Assembly: GCA_015063895.1 (NCBI GenBank) | Contig: SVTG01000003.1 | Location: 97,253-161,252 of the forward strand | Source: Oscillospiraceae bacterium | GTDB taxonomy: Bacteria > Bacillota > Clostridia > Oscillospirales > CAG-272 | Reading direction: 5' to 3' | Length of the DNA stretch: 64,000 nucleotides | Part shown: one piece after another, positions 35,901-42,965 of the stretch | Layout of the letters: every line of letters begins with the position of its first letter | Numbering within the stretch: position 1 is the first letter of the stretch | The notes under the pieces: model-generated | What the model was told of the DNA's origin: nothing | Seen by the model: the letters and a program-made list of their open reading frames with translations, nothing else | Databases searched by the model: none | Made by a program: the position numbers and the translations under genes

Positions 35901-36782
35901 ACTGCCAACGTCACAGGCGAAACCTACGTGGGGGGTCTTATCGGCTACGCCTATACCCTCAACACAGGCTCACGCCTCATTCGCAGCACCTCGTCGGGCA
36001 CCGTCACGGCAGAAGCGATCGTCGGCGGTCTCGCGGGTCACCTTGAAAATATTGCTCTTGTTTCCTCTTCTAACAAAAACGCCGTCCTGAACGCCACGGG
36101 CTTTATCCTGACCGACGGCTTCAAGCGCGCCTTTGTCGGCGGATACGTCGGACGGGGCTACAGCGTTTCGGACTGCCACAACGAAACCGATATCACCTAT
36201 ACGGGTGCCGGCAGCTTCGTTGGCGGCATTGCGGGCTGCCTGGCTTCTGGTGCTGACAGCTGCACCAACGACGGCGAGATCACCGCCACGTCCTCGGTCT
36301 TTGTCGGCGGCATCGTCGGCGGCGTATTAGGGGAATGGGGTGCTTCCTTTACCGACCTCACCAACCACGGTGCCATCACGGGCAACGAGAGCGTCGGTGG
36401 CATACTCGGCGGCATCGAATCGGGGGCTGACCGCACAGGCGACCACGTTTATCAATTCATATTTGACGATATCTTAAACGACGCCGACGTGTCGGGTGCC
36501 AACTTCACGGGCGGCCTGATGGGTAAAATGGTGATCGATTTCAAGCGAAACGGTCCCTGGAATCCGCAGGTGATCGTCACGATGACCGATATCCGCGTGT
36601 CGGGCGACGTCACCGTTACGGGCACCACGGCCGTGGGGTATCTCATTGGCTATGCCGAGGCAAAATGCCAAGGCACGTGCAACGCCGCGCTCGTTACCTA
36701 TCAGGCAACGGGACGCTTCAACGGGCTTGTGCCCACCGCACAGGAGCTGGTCGGCTATACCGACGGCTTCACCGTTCCATAA
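32988..36782 (+). CDS. Large surface lipoprotein with InlB-type repeats and GLUG repeats
   Basis: A 1264-residue exported lipoprotein. ATG 32988 follows GGGAGG; the track start at 32913 lies in the previous gene. The signal peptide ends in lipobox LFAC with Cys24. After a Gly/Asp-rich linker, residues of about 110-680 hold Listeria-Bacteroides (InlB B-type) beta-grasp repeats marked by 'YTVTLDYNDG' and 'LTLYATW'-like ends. Residues of about 685-1260 hold a long run of GLUG-type repeats ('VGGLVGSMTGG', 'TGGLVGYAAKG', 'VGGIVGYSES'), predicted to form a beta-solenoid. There is no cell-wall sorting signal. Likely adhesin or polysaccharide-binding protein on the outer membrane face; the ligand is unknown. 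Confidence 0.88.
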   Translation: MKYFWRAALLILLPLFLLPCLFACTDGSGGDGGFDGSTLYYREHYEDKEADLTVKLKDDRLQWKKAPTRESYVLIGLYNDKGERVFDANGDLVGTLEAGDALTCYWVPKKCTVYYYTVNVNGDVLATKTEQLDYGAAIENLPLPTEPEGYHNFKGWCRTKGIYWGDNIVSDGTVPGEGYKTLTADSYPFAVTRGQEAASYERGEVYLYAMLGLKRYTVTLDYNDGSGRTAEKEIEHGETVADLTLPTEETATHELLYWSTSPDTYVAPEAFTGDLTLYATWVAYRDVTLYLAKGKQGALPVVTLTETKRVYESETLHLTHEAQTGYTLSSWHSDLSLSDTSRVPSGHVAFANLQSAYYQHLVATVYTVTFGTAAGESACAPLTYTIEDSLTLPVSQKTHYSLLGWRQNGEDTYTTILPVGTTGNLTLLPVWQGVLCTMTYTPPSGIPQVFHVRYGEYYTLTTLTPDTDNLRFDGWFDTQGRRLTGRDAASLGVYNFDEEAVTITAGFVPIYLVSVTGGTPQTGTVTYPTARLEQNEPFTLTATPQYGYRFVGFFDEDGTLVSAAATYTANMPARDLCLSAVFEPVSVTVTLQSGEGYTDRLDGAPTHTLTFGASFTLPIAYKQGYVFGGWAYNGKTLTTNRGEGLAPWSYAEGMTLTPVFVALDPPSTLILTLNDLLAMRDNPTGNYLLGADLDVSGISWQPFAFGGTLDGDGHTLSGFDLGATEGDLGVFTAVTGTVQNITFDVKITHYLTHPIAPVSVGGIAAVLSGTLSHVTVTGEVTADLSYVGGLVGSMTGGVIEYAENRAKLTSFSYEATAATGGLVGYAAKGAKITQSANHGAVVGGIRVGGIVGYSESDDLNRLTNHASVRSSERGGGIVGHLNINHYAPANLYQLTNNGPVSSRQYAGGIIGQCTVYVSDQVVTAMLSYLSNNGEVIGEQYVGGCIGYLHANAAKEYHTTYGITAQMSNFANTANVTGETYVGGLIGYAYTLNTGSRLIRSTSSGTVTAEAIVGGLAGHLENIALVSSSNKNAVLNATGFILTDGFKRAFVGGYVGRGYSVSDCHNETDITYTGAGSFVGGIAGCLASGADSCTNDGEITATSSVFVGGIVGGVLGEWGASFTDLTNHGAITGNESVGGILGGIESGADRTGDHVYQFIFDDILNDADVSGANFTGGLMGKMVIDFKRNGPWNPQVIVTMTDIRVSGDVTVTGTTAVGYLIGYAEAKCQGTCNAALVTYQATGRFNGLVPTAQELVGYTDGFTVP

Positions 36783-36790
36783 TCAATCAA

Positions 36791-36830
36791 AAGCGCACAG
36801 CCTGCCGCGGCAGGCTGTGCGCTGCTTTTA
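36791..36830. terminator. Bidirectional terminator between the lipoprotein gene and spoIIIAG
   Basis: AGCGCACAGCCTGCC pairs with GGCAGGCTGTGCGCT. It closes the lipoprotein gene on the plus strand and the spoIIIA operon on the minus strand. Confidence 0.88.
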
Positions 36831-37331
36831 TTTTCCCGTGACGTATACGCACGAGCTGGAGATGCCGAGCGCGGTTGAAAGCAGCTCGGTCAGGCGCTGC
36901 TGCACCTCGGGACGGTTGCCACCCCGACACACCACACCGACGCCCCGCACGGCGGGGGGTGATACGCGCCGAAAAACAGCCTGCTCGCTGCTCCCTGCCC
37001 CCACGGTGGCAGGGCCATCTGACCCCTCACCCACGTAGCACACGCTATATCCCCCCTCAAAGCTCACCATCACGTCGGTATCTCCCACGCCCGACACAGC
37101 CTCGCAAAGCTCGCGGATCTCCTTTTCGAGCTGCGCCTCGTATGCGGCAAGCTCCGCCACGCGCGCCTGTACCGTATCGACCGTCTGAGCCTCATCCGTA
37201 TCGGTGTGAAAGCCACCGAACAGCAACAGCAGCACGCCAAGTAACGCGCCCCCTACCAAAAGCCACAAGCGCCCCTTTTCCCTCACAAAGGTGAGAAATC
37301 CCCTGCTCTTTCCCCCAAGCTCTCTCATCAT
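36828..37331 (-). CDS. spoIIIAG: Stage III sporulation protein AG
   Basis: A 167-residue component of the SpoIIIA-SpoIIQ channel linking mother cell and forespore; SpoIIIAG forms a large ring in the intermembrane space. One membrane segment at about residues 21-41, a coiled-coil linker, and the ring-building domain ending 'SPPAVRGVGVVCRGG...ISSSCVYV' in short pieces are visible. An ATGATG start gives two options one codon apart. It is the last gene before the terminator; spoIIIAH, which normally follows, is missing here. Confidence 0.93.
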   Translation of the reverse strand: MMRELGGKSRGFLTFVREKGRLWLLVGGALLGVLLLLFGGFHTDTDEAQTVDTVQARVAELAAYEAQLEKEIRELCEAVSGVGDTDVMVSFEGGYSVCYVGEGSDGPATVGAGSSEQAVFRRVSPPAVRGVGVVCRGGNRPEVQQRLTELLSTALGISSSCVYVTGK

Positions 37332-37801
37332 CTTACCTCCGTTTTACAGCCGAGCCGCGCCGTCAGCGCTTCGCCAAGCTCGTGTGGATCGTGCAACAGC
37401 GCGCTGCCCGACAAATAGATCCTGATCTGTGACAGCGCCCCGTTTTCATCAAAATAAAGCCTCACGTCCGCCTGCCCCTCTTTGATACCGTATTCACTTT
37501 CAAGAAGTGCGAGCAGCCCTGCCTTGAAATCCGCCTCGCCTTGGGCTGTGACGGTTTTTTCAAATATTTCCTCATAGGTAGCGCTGTCTGCCGCCTCGGT
37601 ATCGAATATCGCACCGAGATCAAAGGCGGCATCGCTGTGCAAAAAGCCCACAAACGGGCGCAACGTGATCAATACTACCGCAAGCGAAACCAGCAGCCGC
37701 AGCGCCCTTTGCATGCCCTCACCCTGCCCCTTCGGGAGTAAATGCTCACAAAGTGCGGCGCAAATGCCCACCAGTGCCAAGGATAATACCGTTTGATTCA
37801 T
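37328..37801 (-). CDS. spoIIIAF: Stage III sporulation protein AF
   Basis: A 157-residue protein with two N-terminal membrane segments ('LALVGICAALCEHLL' and 'LLVSLAVVLITLRPFVGF') and a soluble domain with a ring-building-like fold ('VRLYFDENGALSQIRIYL'). ATG 37801 is preferred over 37837 because GAGGTGG precedes it and the longer form overlaps spoIIIAE. It overlaps spoIIIAG by four bases. Confidence 0.92.
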   Translation of the reverse strand: MNQTVLSLALVGICAALCEHLLPKGQGEGMQRALRLLVSLAVVLITLRPFVGFLHSDAAFDLGAIFDTEAADSATYEEIFEKTVTAQGEADFKAGLLALLESEYGIKEGQADVRLYFDENGALSQIRIYLSGSALLHDPHELGEALTARLGCKTEVR

Positions 37802-37811
37802 AACCGCCACC

Positions 37812-38963
37812 TCATATCGCCGTTGCGGTGTGGGCAAGAAGGGACAGCGAAAAAAAGGTCATCGCAAACAAACAAGCGATCACCGCCATAAAGTACCCCC
37901 ATATAGCGGCTATTTCCGTCAGCAAGCGCTCCTCGCGCGCAAGGCCGAGCAGCCCTGCCACAGCCCCACCCAGCATAAAAGAAAGCCTGGTGAGCAGCAC
38001 CGATAAAAAAGTAGGCAAAAAGAGAAAAAAGACCAGCAGCACGCCGCCCGTGCCAACCACACCGCGCAGATACGACACGCTGCCTGCCACGGTCTTCAGG
38101 CTCTCGGACACCGACCCACCGACCACGGGTAAAAAGCTGCCCGCAGCAAAGCGAACCGTGCGCAATGCCAGTGTGTCAGCCCCTACCGCCAATGTGTGCT
38201 GTGTGCCGAGCGCAAAGCCAAGCAGCATCATAAAAAAGGAAAGCCCCCACGTGAAGGTGCGCCGCAGCAACGCGGCGATGCCGCGCAGGGTGGCTGTCCC
38301 CGTCGCAGCATCAGCCACCGCCAGCACCAAAAGCCCCTTGGCAACGGGCACCACCACACCGCTGCACGCCGTTTCAAGCAGCACCAGAAAGCCACTCATC
38401 ACGCCCTCGGTCGCCACCGCCGCACCCACGTTGCCACCCATGGCATAAAGTGCCCCCATTAAGGGGATCAGCGACAGACAAAGGGCCCTGACGGTATCGA
38501 AAAATCGCTCTATTTTTAAAAAATGATCTCCCTGCCCCGCTGTCAGCAGCAGCACGACCGACAGCGCAAACACCAGCGAAACGGCAGCACCTGTGCCGCC
38601 CTTGCCCTCACCGACTGCCGCACGAAAGGTAGCGCACAGCAAAAGGGCGCCCACGATCCTGGCAAGGAATGCGAGGCTTTGCGTGAGCGTGATGCCCGTC
38701 ACCTCACCCACGACGCGAAGGATGCTTTTCAGTGTGCTTGCCTCACCCACGCTCGCGCCCACGCCCTCGATATCACTTTCAAAAAAGCCCTCGGGCAAAA
38801 GTGCGGCGATCTCGGGCGGCACTGTGCTCACAAGATCTGCCCATGCCCCATACACTTCACTCTCGCTTGTGACCGTTTGCGCCGCGCAGATCGGCAGGGA
38901 CACCGCCGAAAGCCCCATTAAAATCAACAGGAAAAGCATAGCCATTTTGATACACCGTTTCAT
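37812..38963 (-). CDS. spoIIIAE: Stage III sporulation protein AE
   Basis: A 383-residue polytopic membrane protein, proposed central transporter-like subunit of the SpoIIIA complex. It has a signal-like N-terminus ('MLFLLILMGLSAVSLPICA'), an exported stretch, and about eight hydrophobic segments. The start overlaps the spoIIIAD stop (ATGA). Length and hydropathy match the family. Confidence 0.95.
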   Translation of the reverse strand: MKRCIKMAMLFLLILMGLSAVSLPICAAQTVTSESEVYGAWADLVSTVPPEIAALLPEGFFESDIEGVGASVGEASTLKSILRVVGEVTGITLTQSLAFLARIVGALLLCATFRAAVGEGKGGTGAAVSLVFALSVVLLLTAGQGDHFLKIERFFDTVRALCLSLIPLMGALYAMGGNVGAAVATEGVMSGFLVLLETACSGVVVPVAKGLLVLAVADAATGTATLRGIAALLRRTFTWGLSFFMMLLGFALGTQHTLAVGADTLALRTVRFAAGSFLPVVGGSVSESLKTVAGSVSYLRGVVGTGGVLLVFFLFLPTFLSVLLTRLSFMLGGAVAGLLGLAREERLLTEIAAIWGYFMAVIACLFAMTFFSLSLLAHTATAI

Positions 38964-39343
38964 TTTAACAATTCTCCAATAACCTTTAACAGCTCGTCAA
39001 GCAGCGGCAATGCCAGCAGCAGGATCTCCAGCTTGCCGAACAGCACCACCCCTTCTGCCACGCTCCCCTCGCCAAGGTCACGGCAAAAGCCTGCCGTCCA
39101 TTCGCAAATAAGGCCAATGCCCACCGCACGCAGCACAGCACCTGCAAAATTAGCGCCGCCCGAGAGCGAAAAGAGTGTGTGAATGCGCGAGAGGAGCGGT
39201 GCATAAAGCCCCACTGCCGCACCAAGCAGCACCAGAGTCGTTACCAGCCGCACGGGTACGGCGGCCGTGGCGCGCAGCTCGCGCAACAGCAAAATAGTCA
39301 TCGCACCGAGCAGGGCAATGCCGCTGAGTTGCAAAATACCCAT
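38960..39343 (-). CDS. spoIIIAD: Stage III sporulation protein AD
   Basis: A 127-residue membrane protein with about four hydrophobic segments ('IALLGAMTILLLREL', 'LVTTLVLLGAAVGLYAPLL', then 'VLFGKLEILLLALPLL'). The start shares a base with the spoIIIAC stop. Part of the SpoIIIA channel. Confidence 0.94.
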   Translation of the reverse strand: MGILQLSGIALLGAMTILLLRELRATAAVPVRLVTTLVLLGAAVGLYAPLLSRIHTLFSLSGGANFAGAVLRAVGIGLICEWTAGFCRDLGEGSVAEGVVLFGKLEILLLALPLLDELLKVIGELLK

Positions 39344-39537
39344 CAGAAGCCAAAAATACCCCGTACGGTATCAAACAAATTTCCGATCTCCTGCACCAGC
39401 ATCAAAAACACCACCACAAGTCCTGCGACCGTCACGAGCGTGGCCTGCTCATCTCTGCCGCTTTTTGATAAGATCTGTGCCGCGACCGTGACAAGGATCC
39501 CCACCCCCGCGACACGCAAAATCAGTCCTACGTCCAT
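39343..39537 (-). CDS. spoIIIAC: Stage III sporulation protein AC
   Basis: A 64-residue protein with two membrane segments: 'LILRVAGVGILVTVAAQIL' and 'LVTVAGLVVVFLMLVQEI', matching the short, highly conserved SpoIIIAC. AAAGGA lies just before the ATG. Between it and spoIIIAB there is a 71-bp gap containing a palindromic repeat element. Confidence 0.95.
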   Translation of the reverse strand: MDVGLILRVAGVGILVTVAAQILSKSGRDEQATLVTVAGLVVVFLMLVQEIGNLFDTVRGIFGF

Positions 39538-39550
39538 TCCTTTCTCCTCC

Positions 39551-39611
39551 GATTATTTACTCTTCTAGGCAGGCGTGAATAATCCGCACTCGGATGATTT
39601 ACTCCTGCCTA
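39551..39611. repeat. Short palindromic repeat inside the spoIIIA operon (copy 1 of a dispersed family)
   Basis: A 46-bp near-palindrome (39566-39611) begins TAGGCAGGCGTGAATAATCC and ends with its reverse complement-like CATCC...CTCCTGCCTA partner. It is preceded by GATTATTTACTCTT (39551-39564), which looks like a truncated right end of the same family. On the minus strand the first three bases of the element, TAG, are the spoIIIAB stop codon. Both ends are flanked by TA. The ends match those of the 279-bp element at 50539-50817. Confidence 0.75.
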
Positions 39612-40085
39612 CAACAGCAACAGCACCAGCGCCACCGACAGCGCAGGAGGCAGCAGCCACGCCATGCGCTCACGCTTGGCAAGCTCGCGCCGCAGCTCCT
39701 CGCTGTACGGGGCAAGACGTGCAATATAATAATCCAGTGCCCTGAGCTCCTCCTCGCGGTAGCCTGTGCCAAGACGCCCCGCAAATTCTAAAAGCAAAAG
39801 GCAGATCTCGGGCGAGAGATAGAGCCTTGTGCTCTTTAAGAGGTCGGGAAAGCTTTGCGGCAGCTCACAGGCGCCAACGTCGCGCAAAAGCGCGTGATCG
39901 CACGAAGCCAGAATTTGTGAAACAGGCAACGAAAAGCAGTCTATTTGCACCCGTATGGCACGTAATAGGCGCAAAAAGCCCTCGGCTTGTACCACACGCC
40001 TTTTTTCAAAGGCGGCAAAAAACAGTCCGCCAAGCACCCCACAGCACAGCAAAAGCCCCACACCAAGCCATTTAAAAAAATGCAT
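39609..40085 (-). CDS. spoIIIAB: Stage III sporulation protein AB
   Basis: A 158-residue protein with an N-terminal membrane segment ('WLGVGLLLCCGVLGGLFFA'), a helical cytoplasmic domain related to GspF-like proteins, and a C-terminal hydrophobic end ('LLPPALSVALVLLLL'). ATG 40085 follows GGAGGGGG; the track start at 40139 lies well inside spoIIIAA. It overlaps spoIIIAA by 14 bases. The stop codon falls in the palindromic repeat. Confidence 0.92.
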   Translation of the reverse strand: MHFFKWLGVGLLLCCGVLGGLFFAAFEKRRVVQAEGFLRLLRAIRVQIDCFSLPVSQILASCDHALLRDVGACELPQSFPDLLKSTRLYLSPEICLLLLEFAGRLGTGYREEELRALDYYIARLAPYSEELRRELAKRERMAWLLPPALSVALVLLLL

Positions 40086-40992
40086 CTGCCCCCTCCCAGT
40101 CGACCACGTCATAGCAATAACAGAACTGTCCCTCGGCACGCGATAGGCCTATATAAGCACCAAACACACGCGCCTCGTGTAAAAGACGCATAGCAGGGCG
40201 AGAAAGCAGCTCTCGCACGTTTTTAGCGTGTGCGCTCGCGATCAGCGGCACGCCGCCCGTATGTGCCGATACGATCTCCTGTGCCTCGGCAAGATCGCCG
40301 ATCTCATCGCAAACGATCACCTCGGCACAAAGCGACCTTGTGGCAATGGCAATGCCGTGACCGCGCGGGTAACCCGACAAAACGTCAATAAGCAGCTCCT
40401 GCCCCCCGATAAAGGCGGCCAGCTCACACCGCGTATCCACCATAGCAACACGGCGCGGCACGGCGCCGCCTGCCAGGTGCGCGGCAATGCCGCGCAGAAC
40501 TGTGGTCTTGCCGACCCCCGGGGGCGCAAAAAGCAGCACGCCGCGCGTGCTCCCCAGCTCCTCAAACACACGGCAGGGCTCCTCACCCACAAGCGGAGGG
40601 GCGAGGTGCGGCACCCTGATGCAGAAGCCCGTAATCGCCGTGATGCCCGTAGGGCGCCCGCCCACCACACCGGCATGCCCCACCACCCCGATACGCACGC
40701 CGTTTGGTAAGGCAAGATAACCGTCGATCAAGGTTTCGGCGTGCGCATAGAGTGACCCGCTGCAGAATTTCATCAGCTGCTCCTGCATGTCCTGCTTTGA
40801 CATAACAAGGGGTAAGGGTATATTCTTGCCCCCCACCGTGACCGATGCCACGCGCTCGCAACGCAAACGGATCTCCTCGGGAAACAACCCCTCCGGCACC
40901 GCCGCCGCCAGCGCCACAGGCAGCTGCGGCGGCAGTAATGCCTCTAAAAACGGCGGCAATAGCCGCCTTTCATTTACCACGATACATTGCAA
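40072..40992 (-). CDS. spoIIIAA: Stage III sporulation protein AA (ATPase)
   Basis: A secretion-type ATPase at the base of the SpoIIIA channel. I choose TTG at 40992 (306 residues): AAAAGGGGG lies seven bases upstream and a sigma-E-like promoter at 41019-41048 would exclude the track start at 41061. Features: 'MKFCSGSLYAHAETLIDGYL', Walker A 'APPGVGKTTVLRG' near residue 156, 'VDTRCELAA', Walker B-like 'VIVCDEIGD' and 'ASAHAKNVREL'. First gene of spoIIIAA-AG. Confidence 0.94.
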   Translation of the reverse strand: MQCIVVNERRLLPPFLEALLPPQLPVALAAAVPEGLFPEEIRLRCERVASVTVGGKNIPLPLVMSKQDMQEQLMKFCSGSLYAHAETLIDGYLALPNGVRIGVVGHAGVVGGRPTGITAITGFCIRVPHLAPPLVGEEPCRVFEELGSTRGVLLFAPPGVGKTTVLRGIAAHLAGGAVPRRVAMVDTRCELAAFIGGQELLIDVLSGYPRGHGIAIATRSLCAEVIVCDEIGDLAEAQEIVSAHTGGVPLIASAHAKNVRELLSRPAMRLLHEARVFGAYIGLSRAEGQFCYCYDVVDWEGADAFF

Positions 40993-41018
40993 CGCGCCGC
41001 CCCCTTTTTCGCTACTCC

Positions 41019-41048
41019 ATTTTATGTAAAAAAACTGCCGAATAGAAC
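41019..41048 (-). promoter_or_regulatory. Sigma-E-like promoter of the spoIIIA operon
   Basis: On the minus strand GTTCTATT (6 of 8 to the -35 consensus), 14-bp spacer, CATAAAAT (7 of 8 to CATACAAT). It lies 27 bp before the TTG start. spoIIIA is sigma-E controlled in Bacillus. Confidence 0.65.
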
Positions 41049-41077
41049 TTGACAACGACACGCCAATCTGCTATGAT
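41049..41077 (+). promoter_or_regulatory. Promoter of the pyridoxamine kinase gene
   Basis: TTGACA (41049-41054), 17-bp spacer, TATGAT (41072-41077). It abuts the divergent sigma-E-like promoter. Confidence 0.8.
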
Positions 41078-41139
41078 AAAATATACAAAATTTTCACCCG
41101 TGCGCCATTCGCGCACCGCCACGCAAAGGAGCGTTTACT

Positions 41140-41988
41140 ATGAAAAGTATGGATAAAAAAGTATTAACCGTTCAGGATATCTCGTGCGTGGGACAGTGCT
41201 CTCTCACGGTTGCCCTACCCATCATCTCGGCCTGCGGCATTGAGACGGCCATTCTGCCCTCGGCGGTCCTTTCTACCCACACGGGCGGCTTTTCGGGCTG
41301 GACCTTCCGCGATCTCACCGACGATATTCCGGGGATCGTCGATCACTGGGAAAAAGAAAAGATTTCCTTTGACGCCATCTACACGGGTTATCTTGGCAGC
41401 AAGCGCCAGATCGCATTGGTAAAGGATATCTTTGCGCGCCTCACGGTCAAGGGCGGTGTGAAGGTGGTTGACCCCGCCATGGCCGACAACGGCAAGCTTT
41501 ACTATGGCTTTGACGAGGCCTTTGCACACGAGATGGCCACGCTGTGCGGTGCTGCCGACATTGCCCTGCCCAATATCACCGAGGCGGCTATGATGACCGA
41601 TATGCCCTTTTTGGCTGAGGGCTACGACGAGAGCTATATCAAGGAATTGATGAGCCGCGTACTGGCACTCGGTGCCAAGACCGTGGTACTGACGGGTGTT
41701 TCCTACAAGGAGGGAGAGCTTGGCGTTGCCGTACTTTCAAAGGGCGACAGCGCGATCTCCTACTACTTCCACGGAAGACTGCCGAAAAGCTGTCACGGCA
41801 CGGGCGATATTTTTGCCTCAGCCTTCGTCGGTGGCCTTGTTTCGGGCAAGACCGCACTGGAGGCCGCAACGCTTGCCGCCGATTTTACGGTTGCGGGCAT
41901 GCGCATCACCCAGCAGGACGACACGCATTGGTACGGCACCAAATTTGAAAAGGCCCTGCCGATGCTGGTTGCAGCATTAAATCAATAA
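41140..41988 (+). CDS. pdxY: Pyridoxamine/pyridoxal kinase, PdxY/PdxK-like
   Basis: A 282-residue ribokinase-fold kinase of the vitamin B6 salvage pathway. 'VLTVQDISCVGQCSLTVALPI' is the family opening, 'DPAMADNGKLYYGF' and 'LPNITEAAMM' are internal blocks, and 'SCHGTGDIFASAFVGG' carries the anion hole and catalytic Asp. AAAGGAGCG precedes the ATG. Stand-alone gene. Confidence 0.92.
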   Translation: MKSMDKKVLTVQDISCVGQCSLTVALPIISACGIETAILPSAVLSTHTGGFSGWTFRDLTDDIPGIVDHWEKEKISFDAIYTGYLGSKRQIALVKDIFARLTVKGGVKVVDPAMADNGKLYYGFDEAFAHEMATLCGAADIALPNITEAAMMTDMPFLAEGYDESYIKELMSRVLALGAKTVVLTGVSYKEGELGVAVLSKGDSAISYYFHGRLPKSCHGTGDIFASAFVGGLVSGKTALEAATLAADFTVAGMRITQQDDTHWYGTKFEKALPMLVAALNQ

Positions 41989-42001
41989 AAAAATCTGCTC
42001 A

Positions 42002-42040
42002 AAAAAAAGATCTGCGTTTTCACAAACGCAGATCTTTTTA
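42002..42040. terminator. Bidirectional terminator
   Basis: AAAAAGATCTGCGTTT pairs with AAACGCAGATCTTTTT around TCAC. Confidence 0.94.
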
Positions 42041-42286
42041 TAAGCGAAGCGTATCGGGTGGCAACGAGAGCAGCGCATCATAGGAAACCTTTAAAATGTG
42101 CTTGATCAAAATCAACTCATCGGCATAAATGTGACGCTGCCCCACCTCTATTTTCGCCACGGCGCTACGTGTAATGTCACACCCCGCAACCTGTAGCTTG
42201 GCCGCCAGCATTTCCTGTGTCATGCCTCTTTGCTCACGCAAAGACTTTATATTTTGTCCGATTATTTTTTCCACAATGGTATTCAT
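42038..42286 (-). CDS. XRE-family helix-turn-helix regulator
   Basis: An 82-residue single-domain HTH protein ('IKSLREQRGMTQEMLAAKL', 'ITRSAVAKIEVGQRHI'). ATG 42286 is preferred; AAGGAAG lies eight bases upstream, while ATG 42292 would be too close. Divergent from the membrane protein gene at 42404, whose promoter is followed by a palindrome that may be this regulator's operator. Confidence 0.88.
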   Translation of the reverse strand: MNTIVEKIIGQNIKSLREQRGMTQEMLAAKLQVAGCDITRSAVAKIEVGQRHIYADELILIKHILKVSYDALLSLPPDTLRL

Positions 42287-42321
42287 GTTCATCTTCCTTG
42301 CACTTATTTTAGAACAAGCTC

Positions 42322-42350
42322 TTGACATTATTATAGCTTTGTGTTAAAAT
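42322..42350 (+). promoter_or_regulatory. Promoter of the membrane protein gene at 42404
   Basis: TTGACA (42322-42327), 17-bp spacer, TAAAAT (42345-42350). Confidence 0.78.
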
Positions 42351-42354
42351 GAAT

Positions 42355-42374
42355 TTGCACCCAAACGGGTGCAA
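42355..42374. promoter_or_regulatory. Palindrome at the expected transcription start (operator candidate)
   Basis: TTGCACCC-AAAC-GGGTGCAA, 8-bp perfect arms, begins four bases after the -10 box. TGCA also occurs in the region upstream of the divergent XRE gene. Confidence 0.6.
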
Positions 42375-42403
42375 GGCAAAAATAGCTCTAAACGGAGGAC
42401 AGC

Positions 42404-42907
42404 ATGAAAACTGTAGTAACCCACCCTGTCTATGGTAAAATCGCACTTGAAGAAAGCTTTTTTTCAGGCAAAAAAAAAATTTTTATCAACGGTGTAATGC
42501 TCCAAAAGCAAAACAAAACCACATTTATCTATCAAAGTGAAAACGGCCCGATACCCGCCATCGTAAAGGGGAGCTTTTCCACAGGCACCTCCTTGCTGCT
42601 TTGTGGCGAAACGATCGCACTCTCCCCCCGCACCAGATGGTATGAATACGTTTTGTGTGCCTTTATTTTTGTTTTCATCATGATTTGGGGAAACAGTGCG
42701 GCGCTGTGCGCCATATTCCCCATTATTGGCGGCGCACTTGGCGGCGGCATCAGCGGTGCTGCCATGGTAACAAGCCTTGCACTGATGAAACGCACAAGAT
42801 CCTTTTTCTTAAAGCTGCTCATCAACACGGGCATTTTCCTTGTTACTCTGCTGATTTGCGGCCTGCTTGGCCTCGTATTCGCGCTGGCATTGAGTGCGGC
42901 GATATAA
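42404..42907 (+). CDS. Membrane protein of unknown function
   Basis: A 167-residue protein: a soluble N-terminal beta-rich region (residues 1-78), then about four hydrophobic segments ('YEYVLCAFIFVFIMIWGN', 'ALCAIFPIIGGALGGGISGAAMV', 'LLINTGIFLVTLLICGLLGLVFALAL'). No recognised family. The divergent XRE regulator and palindrome suggest it is repressed under some conditions. Confidence 0.7.
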   Translation: MKTVVTHPVYGKIALEESFFSGKKKIFINGVMLQKQNKTTFIYQSENGPIPAIVKGSFSTGTSLLLCGETIALSPRTRWYEYVLCAFIFVFIMIWGNSAALCAIFPIIGGALGGGISGAAMVTSLALMKRTRSFFLKLLINTGIFLVTLLICGLLGLVFALALSAAI

Positions 42908-42952
42908 AAAAAGAGCCACCGTTTGCGGCAAGCAGCCGCAAACGGTGGTTTT
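42906..42952. terminator. Bidirectional terminator
   Basis: CCACCGTTTGCGGC pairs with GCCGCAAACGGTGG; A/T tracts flank both arms. Confidence 0.9.
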
Positions 42953-42965
42953 CGTTTATTAAAAT

